Shown here piece by piece: positions 16,582 through 26,195 of a stretch of DNA of 64,000 nt; the first letter of the stretch is position 1; every line of letters starts with the position of its first letter. The translations under genes were made by a program, and so were the position numbers. This DNA is from Planctomycetota bacterium (GTDB lineage: Bacteria; Planctomycetota; Planctomycetia; Pirellulales; Pirellulaceae): contig JABAAE010000007.1 in assembly GCA_014238905.1 (NCBI GenBank), positions 144,852-208,851 of the forward strand, read 5' to 3'. A model generated the notes under the pieces. The model did not search any database. It saw only the letters and a list, made by a program, of their open reading frames with translations, and had not been told where the DNA came from.

Positions 16582-19500
16582 TCACCGGTCAATGGGTTCT
16601 TTGGCCAACTTGATAAAGTACTCTCTTATCAACTCCCGATATTTTGGCAGAAAATCTTCGGTCCGTATATCACGCCGATCCCGCGGAAATCGATCAGGCA
16701 AATGTCCCCAGATTCGATCAATTCTTTTCTTGATTTCCCGGTTAACCTTCTGACCATCCATTTCTGAATCCCTCATCTTGCCACCGTTCTCACGTTTCGT
16801 TTGGGACCCCGCTGCTGCATCATTCCCCTGTTGTCCCGAACGATTTTCTTTTTGAGCAGGATCGCTCTGGCTTGTTTTTTTTTGTTGATCAGCAGCAAAT
16901 GAACTCAATTGCTGGATTATCTCCTTCTGCAAAATCTGGTTCTCCTCCAACAACTTCCTTTGGATCATCATTTCCTGAACTTTCATCATTCTCTCTTTCA
17001 CAGCCTCCAGTCGATTTCGGGCCAAGTCCGATTCTTCTCCCAGGTCTTCCCCTTGTTTAGCCAATCGCTGCCTGTCCGCAGTGTCGTGCTGTGGATTGTC
17101 AACCTGCAACTTCGATTTGGCGGAGGGCTGGTCCTGTCTCCCTTGGCAATCAATTTCCGGTATATCCGGAATGATCTCGATTGGAGGGATTTCAACCCTC
17201 GGGGGCTTCATGGGTACTTTGGGTGAGTGGCCCGAATCCTCTTCTTGAAGATACTTTTGCACCGTTGCAATCAGATCACTTTGGCGATCTGCCAATTGAA
17301 GGATTCTATTTTGCACACGGGCTTTCTCGGGAGCCAACGTGGTTTTGGAGTTCAGGAGCTGCAAAGTTTGGGTCTCAGCAAGGATCTCCTCTTGCACCAA
17401 ACGTAATAATTGTAATTCGATAGGTGAAATTTGGACGCCATGTTTGGTCGTCGGCTGCTGTTTAGATTCAATCGATTCGGTACCCTCGGGTGATTCAGCC
17501 GGATCGCCGCCAACCTCCTCCATCGTCAAAGAGGAAAGAACAATCATTAATCTGTCCAGCAGAGCAAGAGCGGCTTTTCCCTCCTCAAGTTCCCTGCGCG
17601 TATCATTTTGTATCGCTGACCCCTCTAAAAGCTGGGCAATGAATTGACCACTGAGCTTGATCATTACCTTCAATTGCAACTGAAATGCATGGAATCCCTC
17701 CGATTGTTGAAGTCCCGTTTTAAATTCCTTTTGAAGAACCCTTTGGCGATCAGCCAATTCCGACAGCAAGTTTGTTGCCTCCGCTAAACCGTTCAGACGA
17801 TCTTCCAAATCCGTACGAATTTGCTTTTCCATCACCAACCACTTTTTAAAATCAGCTAGTATCTGCCGGTAATTCTCCGTCCGGATTTGCCTCACTAATT
17901 CACTCGCTAAAGCCGCCAAATCAGAGGATATCTCTCCAAAATTCGAGTCGATTTCCTCCATTTTGGCATTCGCCGATTGATCCATTCCTCTCTCAAGGTC
18001 GGCGGTCAAATCCCTGAAGAGATTTCGGCTTTCCTCCAACAATTCTTCGGCGTTTGCGGACAATGTTGAACCATACTCCTCAGCAAATCGTTCGAGCTCA
18101 TCTTGGTACGCCGAAAGCTCCTCGCGAATCTGACGACGTTGATCCATCGACAGAGAATTCCATCTTCCAATGCGCTCCATAAGCTCCCTTTGATTCTCTC
18201 GCAGGCGATCAAAGTCACGACGTGCTCGCTGCAAATCAGCTGAATCAACATTTCTGTCCTCTGCATTGGTTCTCTTGTCAGAAAATTTCAGCATCCTGGC
18301 CAAATCGGAAATCAATTTCTGAAGCGTTTCAACAGCGCTACCTAACTGTTTTTCTTGAAGCAAAGCCGCCGCGAATTTCGCAGACAAATACACCCGTTTG
18401 GTGTCGACCGCAAGCTCCTTTAGTTTTTCAGACTCCAGCTCTTTCGCCGTCTGCGACTGCGCCCATGAATACTCACTGAGCCGATCAGCAATCCTGCGCT
18501 GTGTTACCGCGACCTGATATAACGCGTTTTCAATTGTTGGCGACTGACTCGTTCCAAGGGATTGCCTCTGCAATTCAATCACGTTTGCCAACACCGATTC
18601 CTCTTTTCGCAAAATCGATTTCAATTCGCCAAGGAATTCCTGATATTTTGTTTCTTCATCAGCTCGGACAACCAGTTTGCCAAGAACAGACAGTATTTTT
18701 TCCTGTTCCAACACCGCCTTCACGAGTCGTATATTGGTCCTTTCTCCCGGCAATCTTCTTGAGTTGAATTCATTAAGCAGGTCTGTGGAACGCCTCACCG
18801 AAGTTTTTATCCCAAGCAATTCTTCAATGATCTTCGGCAAGGACACCCCGTTGGTAAATTCCTTCAGGCCCTGATCCATCTGCAGCTTGCATAACCGCAC
18901 CACTCCACCCGGTGAAAAAATCGCTTCTTCAACACTCCGCTGATGATCGGTTGCTTTGGCGATCTGCTGCGTGGAAAGACCGTCAGAATCGCGAGGAAAG
19001 TCCTTGAGCGTCAAGCTAGTGAGATGGTTAGCCTTGTTCTGCATACGTAACGCCGACGACAATTTCTGGTAAATCCGACTTTGCTGCTGCCGCTTCAATT
19101 CCTCCAAATCCGATCGAGACCCTATTTTCATGAAGAGAGAATCTCCATTGGTTTTAGATCCCTTGATATCCGAAGCGGTGGCAAGAATGTGGATCTCATC
19201 ACCCGGCTGCAAAGCAGTCAGTTCCGAAAAATCCAACAAGATTCGCCAATTTTCTTCATGCCGATAGCCCTGATGGGCGAGCAGGCTTTCTGAGTCATCT
19301 GGACGAAAGCTCAGGCGTTTGACAACCGTTTTATTCAACCTGATTTCACAGTTCATTTGAGCAAGACGCATGTCGTCTGATGCTCTAATTTCTAGCTCAA
19401 CCCTGGAGTCAGCAGCGTAGACCGGTCGTTGAGAGTTCAGTGTCGTACTGACGGTGGGCGGTTCATCCCTCCGCACAGGAACTCGAAAAATCCTCTGCGT

Positions 19501-20670
19501 GGCACCCTTCATACCTCCCTTATCAACCAGCTGAATTCGATATTTCAAATTCTGCATCAGAGGGACATCTTTGAGCCCGGTAAAAGCAAAAACCTGGTTT
19601 TTGATTTCCAGTGGCCACCGCTCCCATTGCTCCCCGATTTCTGGTGCCGGATCTCCCGCCTCGGAAGCGGATCCCAATTCGAACAACCATGCTGATTCAA
19701 ATTGTTTTGTGGCATTGCCACTTATTTGAACCATTGATCCTGCCCAGACTTCCTGGTAAATCGGAATCGTTACCAGCGGCAATCCCGAATAAGCAGGTGG
19801 CATAACATCGACCGTCATTTCATCCACATCCGGAGGATGAACGACGCTGATCGATTTCCATGGTGACTGATGATCACCTCCACGGACACGCAGTGACATC
19901 GGGCGAAGCACTGATTTCATGCGGTATTCCATTTGATCTACATTCCGCTTCATTTCGCGGACGTGCACACCTTGCCCATCCTTGATCTCAAGAAGAACCC
20001 TATCGGGCAAACGATGATTATCGTCGTCAACGGTCACATTCAATGAATCACCATAAGCAATCGCAGCAGGCAGATCCTTGAAAACCAACTGATTCCAAGT
20101 GGGCCAGGGGTTCGTCTGAAAGGGATTGGCAGCCCGACGCACTGCAATGCCCATTTCCAGCGGATTGACAATCGCAATGGTCGCCGTCAAAACAGTCGCC
20201 GCAGCCAAGAACGCCAGCATCCGCATGGGCCGGCTCTTTTCAATCTGGTCGTGGAGAATGCGTTTGGATAACTGTCCGTCGGCTGTCGAAATTATCGTCT
20301 TCCGCAAACGTTCCGATCCATTACTACCAAACCCAGACGTCAGAAAATCGGCCGCAAGGCTAACCCGGCAGCCAAGATCTGGATTCACACTCTCCAACTG
20401 ACGGGCAATCTCTACCTCAGATTTTCGCATTCGTGCGACCGGCCATACCAACTTGGCGGCCAAGTAAAGCAATCCAATCCAAAACACGCTTGACAGTAGA
20501 AAACGAAAAAGAACACTCTCCACTCGAAACGAGTAATCGATCAGGCAGACAGCTCCAATCAATATTAACCCGCCAACAGCGAGCACGCTCATTGACCAGA
20601 TCCAAATCCAGCGTTTTTCAACCGCGGCCAGCCTTCGCAGTTTTTCGACAAGAGGATGTCGCGAGCTCAT
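16582..20670 (-). CDS. very large DUF4175-like membrane protein with long coiled coils
   Basis: A 1362-residue protein from the ATG at 20670. Two N-terminal membrane helices (about residues 22-42 and 54-75) and a third near 150-170 are followed by a beta-rich region with bacterial Ig-like character (VDVMPPAYSGLPLVTIPIYQ, about 290-450), then roughly 800 residues of charged, Gln/Glu/Leu-rich helix predicted as coiled coil. This order is typical of large DUF4175-type proteins of planctomycetes, whose function is unknown. The Lys/Gln/Ser-rich C-terminus overlaps or abuts the next gene. It heads a three-gene operon. Confidence 0.75.
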   Translation of the reverse strand: MSSRHPLVEKLRRLAAVEKRWIWIWSMSVLAVGGLILIGAVCLIDYSFRVESVLFRFLLSSVFWIGLLYLAAKLVWPVARMRKSEVEIARQLESVNPDLGCRVSLAADFLTSGFGSNGSERLRKTIISTADGQLSKRILHDQIEKSRPMRMLAFLAAATVLTATIAIVNPLEMGIAVRRAANPFQTNPWPTWNQLVFKDLPAAIAYGDSLNVTVDDDNHRLPDRVLLEIKDGQGVHVREMKRNVDQMEYRMKSVLRPMSLRVRGGDHQSPWKSISVVHPPDVDEMTVDVMPPAYSGLPLVTIPIYQEVWAGSMVQISGNATKQFESAWLFELGSASEAGDPAPEIGEQWERWPLEIKNQVFAFTGLKDVPLMQNLKYRIQLVDKGGMKGATQRIFRVPVRRDEPPTVSTTLNSQRPVYAADSRVELEIRASDDMRLAQMNCEIRLNKTVVKRLSFRPDDSESLLAHQGYRHEENWRILLDFSELTALQPGDEIHILATASDIKGSKTNGDSLFMKIGSRSDLEELKRQQQSRIYQKLSSALRMQNKANHLTSLTLKDFPRDSDGLSTQQIAKATDHQRSVEEAIFSPGGVVRLCKLQMDQGLKEFTNGVSLPKIIEELLGIKTSVRRSTDLLNEFNSRRLPGERTNIRLVKAVLEQEKILSVLGKLVVRADEETKYQEFLGELKSILRKEESVLANVIELQRQSLGTSQSPTIENALYQVAVTQRRIADRLSEYSWAQSQTAKELESEKLKELAVDTKRVYLSAKFAAALLQEKQLGSAVETLQKLISDLARMLKFSDKRTNAEDRNVDSADLQRARRDFDRLRENQRELMERIGRWNSLSMDQRRQIREELSAYQDELERFAEEYGSTLSANAEELLEESRNLFRDLTADLERGMDQSANAKMEEIDSNFGEISSDLAALASELVRQIRTENYRQILADFKKWLVMEKQIRTDLEDRLNGLAEATNLLSELADRQRVLQKEFKTGLQQSEGFHAFQLQLKVMIKLSGQFIAQLLEGSAIQNDTRRELEEGKAALALLDRLMIVLSSLTMEEVGGDPAESPEGTESIESKQQPTTKHGVQISPIELQLLRLVQEEILAETQTLQLLNSKTTLAPEKARVQNRILQLADRQSDLIATVQKYLQEEDSGHSPKVPMKPPRVEIPPIEIIPDIPEIDCQGRQDQPSAKSKLQVDNPQHDTADRQRLAKQGEDLGEESDLARNRLEAVKERMMKVQEMMIQRKLLEENQILQKEIIQQLSSFAADQQKKTSQSDPAQKENRSGQQGNDAAAGSQTKRENGGKMRDSEMDGQKVNREIKKRIDRIWGHLPDRFPRDRRDIRTEDFLPKYRELIREYFIKLAKEPIDR

Positions 20671-20738
20671 AAAATATTTTTCCCCTAAATTCGTCTATGG
20701 GAAAGGACCGGGGCACGTTGACCCATTCTCTGTATTAT

Positions 20739-21998
20739 TCACCGACAATCTGGATTTCGTCCAACTCTTAGCTTCTTTGCGGTTTGTTCGGCTTGCCGGA
20801 TGACCCTCAAAATATTACCGCTCATTACTTTATGAATAGCATCCGCGGTATAGCCCCGGTTCAATAATTCCTGGGTGATAACCGGATAGGTTGCTACATC
20901 CTCCAATTGCTTGGGCAACATTTGAACTCCGTCATAATCCGATCCAATGCCAACATGATCTATGCCTGAAACCTTGACAATGTGATCGATATGATCAACC
21001 AGATCATGAACAGTCCCGGGCAAAATGGGATTCTCTTTTCTCCACTTCAACATTTCCCGACGATAATCATCTTCACGAGGAAACTTTTCCTTAAGATCCC
21101 GTATGATGTCAAACATTTTTGACATACGTCGAGCGGACTCCGGTTCGACGAATCCGGAAAAAAAATTCACCATAACCACTCCCCCATTCGCCTTCATTAG
21201 ATGCAGTACGTCATCGGGAACATTTCGCGGATGATCCGCCACTGCTTTTGCCGACGAATGCGAAAAAATAATCGGAGCTTTGGAAATCGCCAAGGCATCT
21301 TTCATGGTGTCTGGCGAAACATGTGACAAGTCAACTAACATCCCCAAACGATTCATTTCTCTAACGATTTCTTCTCCAAAGGGAGATAAACCACTGTGCC
21401 GGGTTTCATCGGTAGCGGAATCGGCCCAATCAAGCGTATCGGAATGCGTTAGCGTCATATAACGTGCACCGAGTTGAAAAAGTCGGCGCAGATTCTGTAT
21501 GGAGTTTTCGATCGAATGGCCGCCCTCCACGCCGATTAAAGAGGCAATTTTGCCAGCACCCCGAGCCTTCAGAATGTCATCATAGGACAATGCCAACTGG
21601 AAAGTCTCTGGATACCGCTCGATCATGGCGTGGACAAGATCGATTTGCTGCACGGTGTCCGAAAGTGCCGTCCCTTTTTTCATACTGCTAACGGGTACAT
21701 AAACGGACCAGTATTGGGCGCCCAGGTTTCCTTTTCGTAACCGCTCAATATCCGTATGTAGTTGGGGTTGTGGCTTGGAGATATCCAGCTTGGAGAACGA
21801 TGACGAACCGGACGTTCGAATGGCCCAAGGCAAATCGTTATGACCATCAAATACAAAACTCTCCTTATGGATTTTTAACGCTTCAGGAGTAACGACCACG
21901 GTCTTCGGAGACCCCTCATCCTGTTTTTGGCTAAAACCAACGGTGTCAAAACAGTAGATGAAAACGAAAAAAGTCAAGAATCTGAATGTTGGCAACAT
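20739..21998 (-). CDS. membrane dipeptidase-type peptidase (M19), exported
   Basis: A 419-residue protein with a signal peptide (MLPTFRFLTFFVFIYCFDTVG). The M19 zinc site residues are visible: FDGHNDLPW, the Glu in GVEGGHSI, SHVSPDTM and SHSSAKAV, and the late GIGSDYDGV. M19 enzymes cleave dipeptides, including some with D-residues, in the periplasm or at the cell surface. Length fits. It lies 68 bases upstream of the DUF4175-like gene on the same strand, so co-transcription is possible but not shown. Confidence 0.93.
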   Translation of the reverse strand: MLPTFRFLTFFVFIYCFDTVGFSQKQDEGSPKTVVVTPEALKIHKESFVFDGHNDLPWAIRTSGSSSFSKLDISKPQPQLHTDIERLRKGNLGAQYWSVYVPVSSMKKGTALSDTVQQIDLVHAMIERYPETFQLALSYDDILKARGAGKIASLIGVEGGHSIENSIQNLRRLFQLGARYMTLTHSDTLDWADSATDETRHSGLSPFGEEIVREMNRLGMLVDLSHVSPDTMKDALAISKAPIIFSHSSAKAVADHPRNVPDDVLHLMKANGGVVMVNFFSGFVEPESARRMSKMFDIIRDLKEKFPREDDYRREMLKWRKENPILPGTVHDLVDHIDHIVKVSGIDHVGIGSDYDGVQMLPKQLEDVATYPVITQELLNRGYTADAIHKVMSGNILRVIRQAEQTAKKLRVGRNPDCR

Positions 21999-22263
21999 GA
22001 ATCTTCAAAAGTAGGGAAAGAAGGCAACAAGAACAATATGACCGCAGGTACATTCGGCAAAACAGGACTCGCTTTAACCGCAAATCAACAGAGCGATTTC
22101 GATTAAAGAAGTACTTCTGCAATTACCAGTTCTACATCATGTGTTATACTAAACTTAAGTTAATTGGTGGGATTTAATGATCATTCAGCACGTTCAAATT
22201 CAATTTGGCGGTCATCAATCCCAGATCACACTCTATTTGATATCTTTTTAGGGAGGTATGCTC

Positions 22264-22614
22264 TTGCCGGTCAAGAAAAGAAAAATAGGCGAAGTCCTAG
22301 TTGTCGAGTTTGAGGATGCCAAAATGCTCGATGAAGCAGTCATCATCGAAGTCGGGGATGAACTCGCGGCGGCAGTCGACGAATGCGACGGAAAAAAGAT
22401 GCTATTGGATTTTAGCGCGGTGTCTTTCATGTCGTCTTCGATGATCGGAAAAATTGTTTTTCTGGATAAGGATTGCAAGAAAAAAGGTGTTGATCTTCGC
22501 ATCTGTTCGATAGCACCCTCGATCATGGAGGTCTTCAATCTGATGCACCTCAATAAAGTACTCAAAATACACAAAAATCCTGACGAAGGCCTTCATGGAT
22601 TTGGCCGGATCTAG
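22264..22614 (+). CDS. STAS-domain anti-sigma factor antagonist-like protein
   Basis: About 116 residues covering one STAS domain: strand VLVVEFEDAKMLDE, a helix, LLDFSAVSFMSSSMIGKIVFLDKDC, then VDLRICSIAPSIMEVFNLMHLNKVLKI. The Ser residues in SFMSSSM occupy the place of the phosphorylated Ser in SpoIIAA. The start is decided by an excellent Shine-Dalgarno site, GGGAGG (22251-22256): it leaves only one base before the ATG at 22258 but seven before the TTG at 22264, so TTG is the more likely start. No kinase or sigma factor adjoins it. A perfect hairpin follows. Confidence 0.85.
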   Translation: MPVKKRKIGEVLVVEFEDAKMLDEAVIIEVGDELAAAVDECDGKKMLLDFSAVSFMSSSMIGKIVFLDKDCKKKGVDLRICSIAPSIMEVFNLMHLNKVLKIHKNPDEGLHGFGRI

Positions 22615-22646
22615 AAGTCAATTAACATACGAAATAAATGAGAACG

Positions 22647-22678
22647 GCCGTTGTTTGCAGCTTGACGCAAACAACGGC
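22647..22678 (+). terminator. 12-bp perfect hairpin after the STAS gene
   Basis: Arms GCCGTTGTTTGC and GCAAACAACGGC are fully complementary around an 8-base loop, 32 bases after the STAS stop. There is no T-tract, so it is either an atypical terminator or a 3'-end stabilising structure. Confidence 0.6.
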
Positions 22679-22753
22679 ATCTAAACACTCCAGCTTGTTT
22701 CGACTGCTCGCCGATAGGCTTCAAGAACATTCTTGTCTTTTGAGGTGCGATCC

Positions 22754-23518
22754 ATGCGTGTTCTAATAGTGTTAATGACCACTTGGCTTTTTCAGGGCGG
22801 CCTTTGTTCACAGGATGCCATTGAGCTAAAGATATTGAATCTGGATAACCAGGCTCTCTTTCACCAGGACAAGCAAGCAGGCAACACCATTCGGTTGCAG
22901 CTCAGTGGTGGTAAAGAGGGAGACGCTCCCTTTTTAAGACTGATGGCTCAAAACGCCATGGTTGACTCGCCTTTTCTGATGGAAGCCCTGAGGAATCAGC
23001 AACTTCAGCAGCAGATTGACCTGACCGATCAACAAAAGTTGACTCTGACCAACGCCAAGGCTGAGCTGGCAAAAGCTTATCAGAAGCTCCAAGAATCTTA
23101 TCCCGAATTGAAAAACAAATCCCTTTCGGCCGAATTGCGAGCCAGTATGCGCAAGGAACTCGACGAACAATACAAGCTGCTTCGTGAGCAGGCAGATCTA
23201 ACTTTTAAGAGGTCGTTGTTGACTTACCAACTCACTTTATTCAGCAGCATTAAATTTCGGGCAATGGTCAAACAGCGAGGTTATTTCTGGACGCTCTCCA
23301 ACGATCCTTTCGGGGACAAGATTAACATTTCTGAAAACCAGAAAAAAGAACTTGATAAAATCAAGAGGGAAACCGAAGCAGCCATAGATGAAAAAATCGC
23401 CGAAATGAGAATGGGCGCCAGGGAAAAAATGCTCACGGTTTTGAATGCGGGCCAACGAAAGTCCGTCCAAGAACTTGAAGGTGAAAAGCCGACCAAAAAA
23501 AGTACGCTGAAGCTTTAG
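22754..23518 (+). CDS. exported helical protein of unknown function
   Basis: A 254-residue protein from the ATG at 22754, preceded by GAGGTG about seven bases away. A signal peptide (MRVLIVLMTTWLFQGGLCSQ) is followed by a mainly helical chain with two spaced segments, IDLTDQQKLTLTNAKAEL and ISENQKKELDKIKRE. These resemble the LTxxQ-type helices of Spy/CpxP-like periplasmic proteins, but the similarity is weak. The C-terminus is Lys-rich. It converges on the chorismate-lyase-like gene with 48 bases between stops. Function unknown. Confidence 0.75.
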   Translation: MRVLIVLMTTWLFQGGLCSQDAIELKILNLDNQALFHQDKQAGNTIRLQLSGGKEGDAPFLRLMAQNAMVDSPFLMEALRNQQLQQQIDLTDQQKLTLTNAKAELAKAYQKLQESYPELKNKSLSAELRASMRKELDEQYKLLREQADLTFKRSLLTYQLTLFSSIKFRAMVKQRGYFWTLSNDPFGDKINISENQKKELDKIKRETEAAIDEKIAEMRMGAREKMLTVLNAGQRKSVQELEGEKPTKKSTLKL

Positions 23519-23566
23519 AATCGATCCTTCCACAACCGCTGAACCAGATCGACGATCAAGGTCGAT

Positions 23567-24139
23567 TCAGACTTTGGCAATCTCCAGTAGTTCGACTGCC
23601 GGGAGGCCATCACAATAAATCAGCGCCGTGCGGCCGTAAACCGGGTCTTCACATTCCTTGGCCTCCGCACCTGCGGACAAGAGCGAACCGTCCGAAACAC
23701 CGAAAATCGAATTCAATTCCGGTCCCGAAACAATTTTCCAAAGTGACAGTAGCTTGACGTTCCGTAAAATGTTGTTTTCAATCAACACACGTCCCAGTGG
23801 TTTCTCCTGCGACTCGATCGCAGACTGTACAGGAACCGGTAAAAAATTCAAGGAAAGCCGAACCACACCGAAAAGTACAGGAGCACCGTCAGATCGACGC
23901 AGGACAATCTTTCGCGAGTAATGCGTATCGGTCCGCTGGAAGGCAAGAACGTCAACGTTCACCTGACTCCGGTGATACTCTTCCAGGGTGACCGTCATGT
24001 GCGCGTTGTGGGACAAGAGTCTTCGATAATCGCCTGGTAGATCGGATTCCCGAACTTCGGCAAAAGTTGCCAAGCTGGCAGGTTCTTCATAAAAAAGATC
24101 CACCAGAGATTGCAGGTCCGGATTAGCCCATCGAGTCAT
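23567..24139 (-). CDS. chorismate-lyase-like protein (UbiC/DUF98 fold), tentative
   Basis: A 190-residue protein from the ATG at 24139; a TTG at 24199 would add a hydrophobic leader that does not fit a cytosolic enzyme. The pattern matches the UbiC/DUF98 fold: YRRLLSHNAHMTVTLEEYH, a strand with YSRKIVLRR, then EKPLGRVLIENNI, and late VYGRTALIYCDGLPAVELLEI, equivalent to the LWGRR...GKPLLLTE end of UbiC. UbiC releases pyruvate from chorismate to give 4-hydroxybenzoate. The gene lies 79 bases after a polyprenyl synthase gene, supporting a role in an aromatic-isoprenoid pathway. Activity is unproven and some UbiC-fold proteins are not lyases. Confidence 0.6.
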   Translation of the reverse strand: MTRWANPDLQSLVDLFYEEPASLATFAEVRESDLPGDYRRLLSHNAHMTVTLEEYHRSQVNVDVLAFQRTDTHYSRKIVLRRSDGAPVLFGVVRLSLNFLPVPVQSAIESQEKPLGRVLIENNILRNVKLLSLWKIVSGPELNSIFGVSDGSLLSAGAEAKECEDPVYGRTALIYCDGLPAVELLEIAKV

Positions 24140-24218
24140 GTTCACAGTGGTTGGTAACTTGGTGGAAAAAAGGGAAAGAAGTCCGGCCAGCACGATCAAA
24201 ACCGCATAGCACGTTACT

Positions 24219-26165
24219 TCAATTCACGTGAGAGGGCCTTGGGATAATTGGCAGGGCGTTTGTTAGTGGTTGGGGTGCCTCAATCTCGATTGTTGGCGAG
24301 TGGTCGGATGGTCTTTCGAGAACTGTATCAATCAAATAATACAAAAGTCGTCGAAATTCAGTCGGTTCAATGGAATCGGCTATCTCTTCTGCTTTAAACT
24401 GATATTTTTCTACCAAGCGGTGAGCAGTCTCAAAGACACTTGCTTCATGATACAGCTGTCGGGCACGTTGAATCCGTACCAGATCTGGTGCATCCGAAAG
24501 AATCAACTCATTAAGTTCTTTTCGATTTTCAGGAGTCGAATTCTCCAGAGCCAGTGCCCATAAAACAGTTGGCCGACCGCCGAGTAAATCACCTCCGGCA
24601 ATCACTTTGTTTTGATCATCACTTTCCCAATCCGAAAGATCATTTAAAATTTGAAAGGCCACTCCCAAATTACGGGAAAAAGACTTAATTGGATCCCGGA
24701 AATCATCCATGTCACCAGCAAGCCGAATTCCGCTGAAAAAGGCAGCTTCAAAGGCTGGTGAAGTTTTCAGTGCATAGATCTTTAACGCATCGATCGGCTT
24801 GAGGTTTTTATCCTTTGAATCTCGCCATAAGAGTTCGGCTCCCTGCCCTTCACTGAGGCGCTGGTGAGCATCAGCCAATTGATCCAGAATATCGACGGCC
24901 ACCTCGGCACCCAATTCGCTAGATTCGCGACTGACCATTCGATATCCCATGCCAACCAGATAATCCCCTACATTGATTGCCGTAGGAATGCCATGCTTTT
25001 GATGCATCGCCGGATCACCATATCGAAAATCGTCATTGTCCTCTATGTCGTCGTGTACCAGCGATGCCTTATGAAAAACCTCGATGCACATTGCAACACG
25101 GCGGATCGAATCCGAAAATTCCGCTATCGCACGATCACCTTCCCGAAGCGTGGTCTTGGCACCTGTCAAAGCATCGTAGGTGGCAAGGGTAATGAATGGC
25201 CGGGAGTACTTTCCCCCTTTGGACAAAAAGTCATAAGCTAAACACTCCGTCGCCGCTATTGGATCGACACCGGTGATCCCTTTGCCATTTAATTCGGCGA
25301 ACTGAGGGCTTTTTCGAATACGGGGAACCAATCGATTTAATTCCTCGGGCTCAAACAGCCGAGAAGATTCCCTCAGAAGAGGAAGATAGCTGCTGGTATG
25401 TTCTACCGGTTGGCTACTCTCATTCTTGATCATTTGAGCAACCCATTCCTCATCCACGCTGGTATTTCGACAGTCACTGGACAACAGGGGAACCGCCATA
25501 CAGGGAATTCCGGCCAAGAGTATTTTGTCGATGGCTTTCTCGAGAACATTCAAGCAAGCAACGCCACAGATCGCGTCAACATACCCGCTGACAATAATTT
25601 TCAAAACGACAGGCGATCCCTCAGCCACCAGAATCTTGTATCCCATTTCCTCGGCAATGGTTCTAAAGTCGGCGATACTACAGGCACCGCATGCCTTACA
25701 GTTCATGCCGAATTCGTCATAGTCAGCAGGACATCCCTCAGCATGCTTTAAACAGTGCGGCAACAAAAACAGGCGACGTTCGGGGGGAATCCCGGCAACT
25801 TGATCCTTGTAGAACTCTGAGGCCAACATCACCATGGTCCAACCCAAATACCCTTCGGGCATCGACAGGTTTTTCAATAGTTCACGCGAGACCTCCTCCA
25901 TTTGATCTTTGTTCAATGGTTGAGATTTCTGCAGCCGTGCAGCCGTTTCGCCACACGCTTGCCGCATTTTTTCGCGCAGTTCCAGGGTCTCAGGAACAAG
26001 CTTCAGGTGAGATGTTTTTCTTCGTCGAGATTTTCGTTTCAACGTAGATTGATGGTCCTCTACGGTTGCCAAAGCAATATCCTCTTTGTCCTTATCTGAC
26101 TGTCGCCTCCATTTGCGTAGCCAGGTTTTCGTCAAGTTGTCTCTGTTTTGTGCCTCCGCACGCAA
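24219..26165 (-). CDS. DUF116-polyprenyl synthetase fusion
   Basis: A 648-residue two-domain protein. A basic leader (1-60) precedes a DUF116 domain (about 90-250) with Cys residues at 138, 145, 156, 159 and 162 (CKACGAC) and the typical ICGVACL and DCRNTSVDEEW. A trans-polyprenyl synthase domain follows (about 300-610): GGKYSRPF, first Asp-rich motif HDDIEDND at 371-378, and a second motif that reads NDLSD at 508-512 instead of DDxxD. Such enzymes condense isopentenyl diphosphate into longer prenyl diphosphates; the altered second motif may change metal binding or product. The start is TTG at 26165 with GGAAACTCAG upstream. The neighbours are a class II cyclase and a chorismate-lyase-like gene. 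Confidence 0.88.
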   Translation of the reverse strand: MRAEAQNRDNLTKTWLRKWRRQSDKDKEDIALATVEDHQSTLKRKSRRRKTSHLKLVPETLELREKMRQACGETAARLQKSQPLNKDQMEEVSRELLKNLSMPEGYLGWTMVMLASEFYKDQVAGIPPERRLFLLPHCLKHAEGCPADYDEFGMNCKACGACSIADFRTIAEEMGYKILVAEGSPVVLKIIVSGYVDAICGVACLNVLEKAIDKILLAGIPCMAVPLLSSDCRNTSVDEEWVAQMIKNESSQPVEHTSSYLPLLRESSRLFEPEELNRLVPRIRKSPQFAELNGKGITGVDPIAATECLAYDFLSKGGKYSRPFITLATYDALTGAKTTLREGDRAIAEFSDSIRRVAMCIEVFHKASLVHDDIEDNDDFRYGDPAMHQKHGIPTAINVGDYLVGMGYRMVSRESSELGAEVAVDILDQLADAHQRLSEGQGAELLWRDSKDKNLKPIDALKIYALKTSPAFEAAFFSGIRLAGDMDDFRDPIKSFSRNLGVAFQILNDLSDWESDDQNKVIAGGDLLGGRPTVLWALALENSTPENRKELNELILSDAPDLVRIQRARQLYHEASVFETAHRLVEKYQFKAEEIADSIEPTEFRRLLYYLIDTVLERPSDHSPTIEIEAPQPLTNALPIIPRPSHVN

Positions 26166-26195
26166 CTGAGTTTCCGCAATGTTCGACTCTTTTTC

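Noticed and set aside
22733-22753. TTG start for the exported helical protein
   Set aside because: The ATG at 22754 has a well-spaced GAGGTG and begins directly at the signal peptide.
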